Of a stretch of DNA of 24,391 bases, positions 22,289-24,391 are shown piece by piece. Position 1 is the first letter of the stretch. Each line of letters starts with the position of its first letter. Source of the DNA: an uncultured Prevotella sp. (GTDB lineage: Bacteria > Bacteroidota > Bacteroidia > Bacteroidales > Bacteroidaceae); assembly GCA_900554835.1 (NCBI GenBank), contig USJD01000034.1, forward strand, positions 1 to 24,391, written 5' to 3'. Below the pieces are notes generated by a model. That model searched no databases, was not told where the DNA came from, and saw only the letters and a list, made by a program, of their open reading frames with translations. The position numbers were made by a program, and so were the translations under genes.

Positions 22289-23616
22289 AGACATCAGAGA
22301 ACCATCTGTTGACTTTAGAGGACTATCTGGAAAGAGACGCAGCATTATTCCCCGACAAGGTGGCAATCATCTGTGGAGAAGAATCATGCACTTATGGGCA
22401 ACTGTGGAACCGTGTAACCGATGCAGCCGCTTCGTTTCATAGCAAGGGACAGGCGATTCCTTTCGTTGCTTCCCCTACGATAGAATGCCTCGTAACATAT
22501 TTTGCCATTCATCTTTCAGGAAACGTGGCAGTTCCGCTGGAACAGGAATCGCAATTTTCTGAAGAAATGAACAAGACAGAAGAAGCCGACATTCCAGCAG
22601 GAGTAGCCGACATACTTTTCACGACAGGCACAACCGGCAAGTCGAAGGGAGTGATGATTTCCCATTCCACCATCATCGCCAATGCTGAAAATCTGATAGA
22701 AGCACAAGGCTTTCATCACGACCTGACCTTCATCATCAATGGTCCTCTCAGCCACATCGGAAGTCTCTCCAAGGTCTATCCCATCATCCTCGTAGGCGGC
22801 ACCCTGCACATCATCAACGGAATGAAAGACATCAACCGATTCTTTCAGGCAATGGATTCCCCTACTGAAGGAAAGTTTGCCACATTCCTGGTTCCGGCAA
22901 GCATCCGGATGCTGTTGACATTTGCTTCCGACCGCCTCACCCAATATGCAGACAGAATAGAATTCATCGAAACAGGCGCAGCTCCTATCTCTCAGAACGA
23001 CATGGAGAAGCTTTGTATTGCCCTGCCCCTGAGTCGCCTTTACAATACGTATGCTTCCACCGAGACGGGCATCATCTCCACCTATGATTTCCAGCACGGC
23101 GAATGCCTGGTTGGCTGTGTAGGCAAACCGATGAAGCATGCAGGTTTCATCATCGGCGAAGACGGGAAAATCGGCTGTACAGGAAAAACGCTCATGAGCG
23201 GTTATTATGGTGATGAAGCCCTGACCCGCTCTATCATGAAAGAAGGAGTCATCTACACATCCGACCGGGGAACCGTTGACGAACAAGGACGTTTGCGGCT
23301 CAAGGGACGGGATGGCGACATCATCAATGTGGGCGGTTATAAAGTGGCGCCTGATGAAGTGGAAGATGCCGCCCTCAGCCTTCCATTTATCAAGGACTGC
23401 ATCTGCATTCCTGCCAACCATCGGGTTTTAGGCACCATTCTGAAACTATTAGTTGTGCTCGACGGGGATCATCCGTTCAACAAACGGGAGATAGCCTTAG
23501 CACTTCGCGACAAGCTCGAACCCTATAAAATCCCTACCCAATATGAGCAAGTAGAAAGCATCCAGCGCACCTTCAACGGGAAAATAAATCGGAAGGCATA
23601 TCTTTCAGGAAAGTAG
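22285..23616 (+). CDS. Acyl/aryl-AMP ligase (ANL superfamily, ApeH-like starter ligase)
   Basis: A 443-residue adenylate-forming enzyme. It has the phosphate loop LFTTGTTGKSKG (111-122), YASTETG (256-262), the ribose-binding D327 in YTSDRG, the hinge R342 in LKGRDGDIINVGGYKV and the catalytic lysine K433 in RTFNGKINRK. It is somewhat shorter than typical members of about 500 residues, mainly in the N-terminal subdomain. In the known APE system an aryl-ACP ligase activates 4-hydroxybenzoate and loads an ACP; this protein probably does the same with the overlapping ACP gene. The actual acid is not determined by sequence. It is the last gene of the operon. Confidence 0.85.
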   Translation: MKTSENHLLTLEDYLERDAALFPDKVAIICGEESCTYGQLWNRVTDAAASFHSKGQAIPFVASPTIECLVTYFAIHLSGNVAVPLEQESQFSEEMNKTEEADIPAGVADILFTTGTTGKSKGVMISHSTIIANAENLIEAQGFHHDLTFIINGPLSHIGSLSKVYPIILVGGTLHIINGMKDINRFFQAMDSPTEGKFATFLVPASIRMLLTFASDRLTQYADRIEFIETGAAPISQNDMEKLCIALPLSRLYNTYASTETGIISTYDFQHGECLVGCVGKPMKHAGFIIGEDGKIGCTGKTLMSGYYGDEALTRSIMKEGVIYTSDRGTVDEQGRLRLKGRDGDIINVGGYKVAPDEVEDAALSLPFIKDCICIPANHRVLGTILKLLVVLDGDHPFNKREIALALRDKLEPYKIPTQYEQVESIQRTFNGKINRKAYLSGK

Positions 23617-23685
23617 GCTTGCCCCGAAACCGCTCGTCAAATCATAAAAAAAGCAATTAAAGTCGTAAAAAAACAGACAATTCGC

Positions 23686-23716
23686 TTGGTGTTTTCAAAA
23701 AAATACATTAATTTTG
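23686..23716 (+). promoter_or_regulatory. Promoter of the small protein gene
   Basis: A TTGG at 23686-23689 stands 19 bases upstream of TAATTTTG (23709-23716), which matches the Bacteroidetes -7 consensus TAnnTTTG. The start codon at 23753 follows after a leader of about 30 bases. No clear terminator of the preceding operon is seen between 23617 and this promoter. Confidence 0.6.
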
Positions 23717-23752
23717 CCACCATAAAATAATAACATAACCAATTATTAGACT

Positions 23753-23944
23753 ATGATGACAATCGAAGAATACAGAGCAGCCATCTTTCAAGCGCTGCTC
23801 GATGCAAAGAACGAGGACGGAACTCAGGTTCTCAGCGAAAAGGAAGCCAGAGAAGCCCTCAACGGCTTTAGTGACGATGAGTTGCAAGATGGCATCCTAT
23901 GGAATTCACCGGAGGATGTGGCTAACATCATATTGGAAGGATAA
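23753..23944 (+). CDS. Small acidic protein of unknown function
   Basis: A 63-residue acidic protein (MMTIEEYRAAIFQALLDAKN, then SEKEAREALNGFSDDELQDG), predicted to be all-helical, with no signal peptide, membrane segment or cysteine. I do not recognise the family. It has its own promoter upstream and a strong terminator 23 bases downstream, so it is a separate transcription unit. Either of the two adjacent ATG codons may be the start. The tight promoter-gene-terminator unit makes a real gene likely. Confidence 0.65.
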   Translation: MMTIEEYRAAIFQALLDAKNEDGTQVLSEKEAREALNGFSDDELQDGILWNSPEDVANIILEG

Positions 23945-23967
23945 GAATACTTCAAAATATTCAGTCA

Positions 23968-24008
23968 AGAAGCGTATCATGGAATTCATGATACGCTTCT
24001 TTCATTTT
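23968..24008 (+). terminator. Intrinsic terminator of the small protein gene
   Basis: Perfect 14-bp arms AGAAGCGTATCATG (23968-23981) and CATGATACGCTTCT (23987-24000) flank a 5-base loop and are followed by the T-rich TTCATTTT. The minus strand lacks an equally good T-run, so it acts mainly on plus-strand transcription. Confidence 0.85.
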
Positions 24009-24117
24009 ATACGCTTTATTTTAATAGCTGCAAACGCAATAGAATTGTAGAAAGAAACGTCCTATTTTCCATTTCTTTTAAAAATGAAATAAAAAAAAAT
24101 ATAATGCGCAACATTTC

Positions 24118-24149
24118 TTTGCGTAATTCAATAATTATTTGTAAATTTG
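24118..24149 (+). promoter_or_regulatory. argS promoter
   Basis: TTTG (24118-24121), a 20-base spacer and TAAATTTG (24142-24149) form an almost ideal Bacteroidetes housekeeping promoter. Confidence 0.75.
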
Positions 24150-24171
24150 CAGCCGCTAAGTCAAACTTATG

Positions 24172-24210
24172 CTCCATTCGGAGTGATTTGCCCCTCGGAT
24201 GAGGGCTTTT
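24172..24210 (+). promoter_or_regulatory. Two small hairpins in the argS leader
   Basis: CTCC-ATTC-GGAG (24172-24183) and CCCTC-GGAT-GAGGG (24192-24205) are perfect short hairpins. The second is followed by CTTTT, so it could act as a weak terminator or attenuator in the leader of the synthetase mRNA. The stems are short, so this is suggestive only. Confidence 0.35.
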
Positions 24211-24258
24211 GATCAGGCATAGAAGAATATTACCGGTAAAAAAGATACATTTAAGATA

Positions 24259-24391
24259 ATGAAGATAGAAAACGAAATCATCAGCTCAGTAATCGCTGCG
24301 GTGAAAGAGCTTTATGGTCAGGACGTGCCAGAGAAAATGGTAGCCCTGCAGAAGACCAAGAGTAATTTCGAAGGTAACCTTACCCTCGTCG
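24259..24391 (+). CDS. argS: Arginyl-tRNA synthetase, N-terminal part (cut by window end)
   Basis: ATG at 24259 opens a frame that runs off the window after 44 codons. It reads MKIENEIISSVIAAVKELYG, then VPEKMVALQKTKSNFEGNLTLV, the start of the N-terminal additional domain of Bacteroidetes arginyl-tRNA synthetase, which attaches arginine to tRNA-Arg. The catalytic domain lies beyond the window. It is a housekeeping gene with its own promoter and marks the right border of the accessory pigment cluster. Confidence 0.8.
   Translation, partial: MKIENEIISSVIAAVKELYGQDVPEKMVALQKTKSNFEGNLTLV

Larger units (their letters stand above)
24001..24258 (+). other. Intergenic region and leader upstream of argS
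   Basis: An AT-rich stretch (24001-24117) with no gene, then the argS promoter (24118-24149) and a leader of about 105 bases with two small hairpins (24172-24206). No RNA gene is recognised. Confidence 0.6.

Overview
The window looks like a chromosome segment of a gut or oral Bacteroidales, most likely of the Prevotella/Segatella type. The evidence is the Bacteroidetes promoter signature (TTTG about 20 bases upstream of TAnnTTTG), weak Shine-Dalgarno sequences, AT-rich spacers and the protein families present. This is judged from the sequence alone; no search was run.

Positions 1-1014 are a decayed flank. A Phd/YefM-type antitoxin gene on the minus strand is followed by only a short remnant of its RelE/HigB-type toxin. 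A strong palindrome lies upstream of the antitoxin. Then come a CRP-like palindrome and the promoter of the large operon.

Positions 1015-23616 hold about twenty tightly packed plus-strand genes with many start/stop overlaps. They form an aryl polyene (APE, flexirubin/xanthomonadin-like) pigment-lipid cluster. The type II polyketide core is one ketoreductase, three ketosynthases with intact Cys-His-His triads, three acyl carrier proteins, two hot-dog dehydratases, one hot-dog thioesterase and an aryl-AMP/ACP ligase that would load the aromatic starter. Tailoring and assembly genes encode a SAM methyltransferase, two tandem CrtI-like FAD oxidoreductases, an HtrB/LpxL-like acyltransferase, a glycosyltransferase-PlsC fusion, a further PlsC-like acyltransferase and an exported alpha/beta hydrolase. 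Export genes encode an EamA/SMR-like membrane protein, a LolA-like carrier, a secreted partner protein and an MMPL/RND exporter. The likely logic is: the ligase charges an ACP with an aromatic acid; KS/KR/DH cycles extend a conjugated polyene; acyl- and glycosyltransferases place it on a lipid; LolA and MMPL proteins carry it to the outer membrane.

Several features are not standard. Two of the three ketosynthases carry an extra half-ketosynthase domain without a nucleophilic cysteine, which I read as fused KS-chain-length-factor proteins. One is joined by a tandem-repeat linker. The two dehydratases appear to divide the catalytic residues between them. The MMPL exporter ends in a partial Rossmann/SAM-binding-like domain. 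A 117-bp intergenic element flanked by ATGAGAA-type heptads occurs twice in the operon, each time starting on the stop codon of a hot-dog gene. No aromatic ammonia-lyase, chorismate lyase, phosphopantetheinyl transferase or dialkylresorcinol (darA/darB) gene is visible.

After the operon come a small acidic protein gene with its own promoter and a strong terminator, and then the promoter, leader and first 44 codons of argS, cut by the window end.
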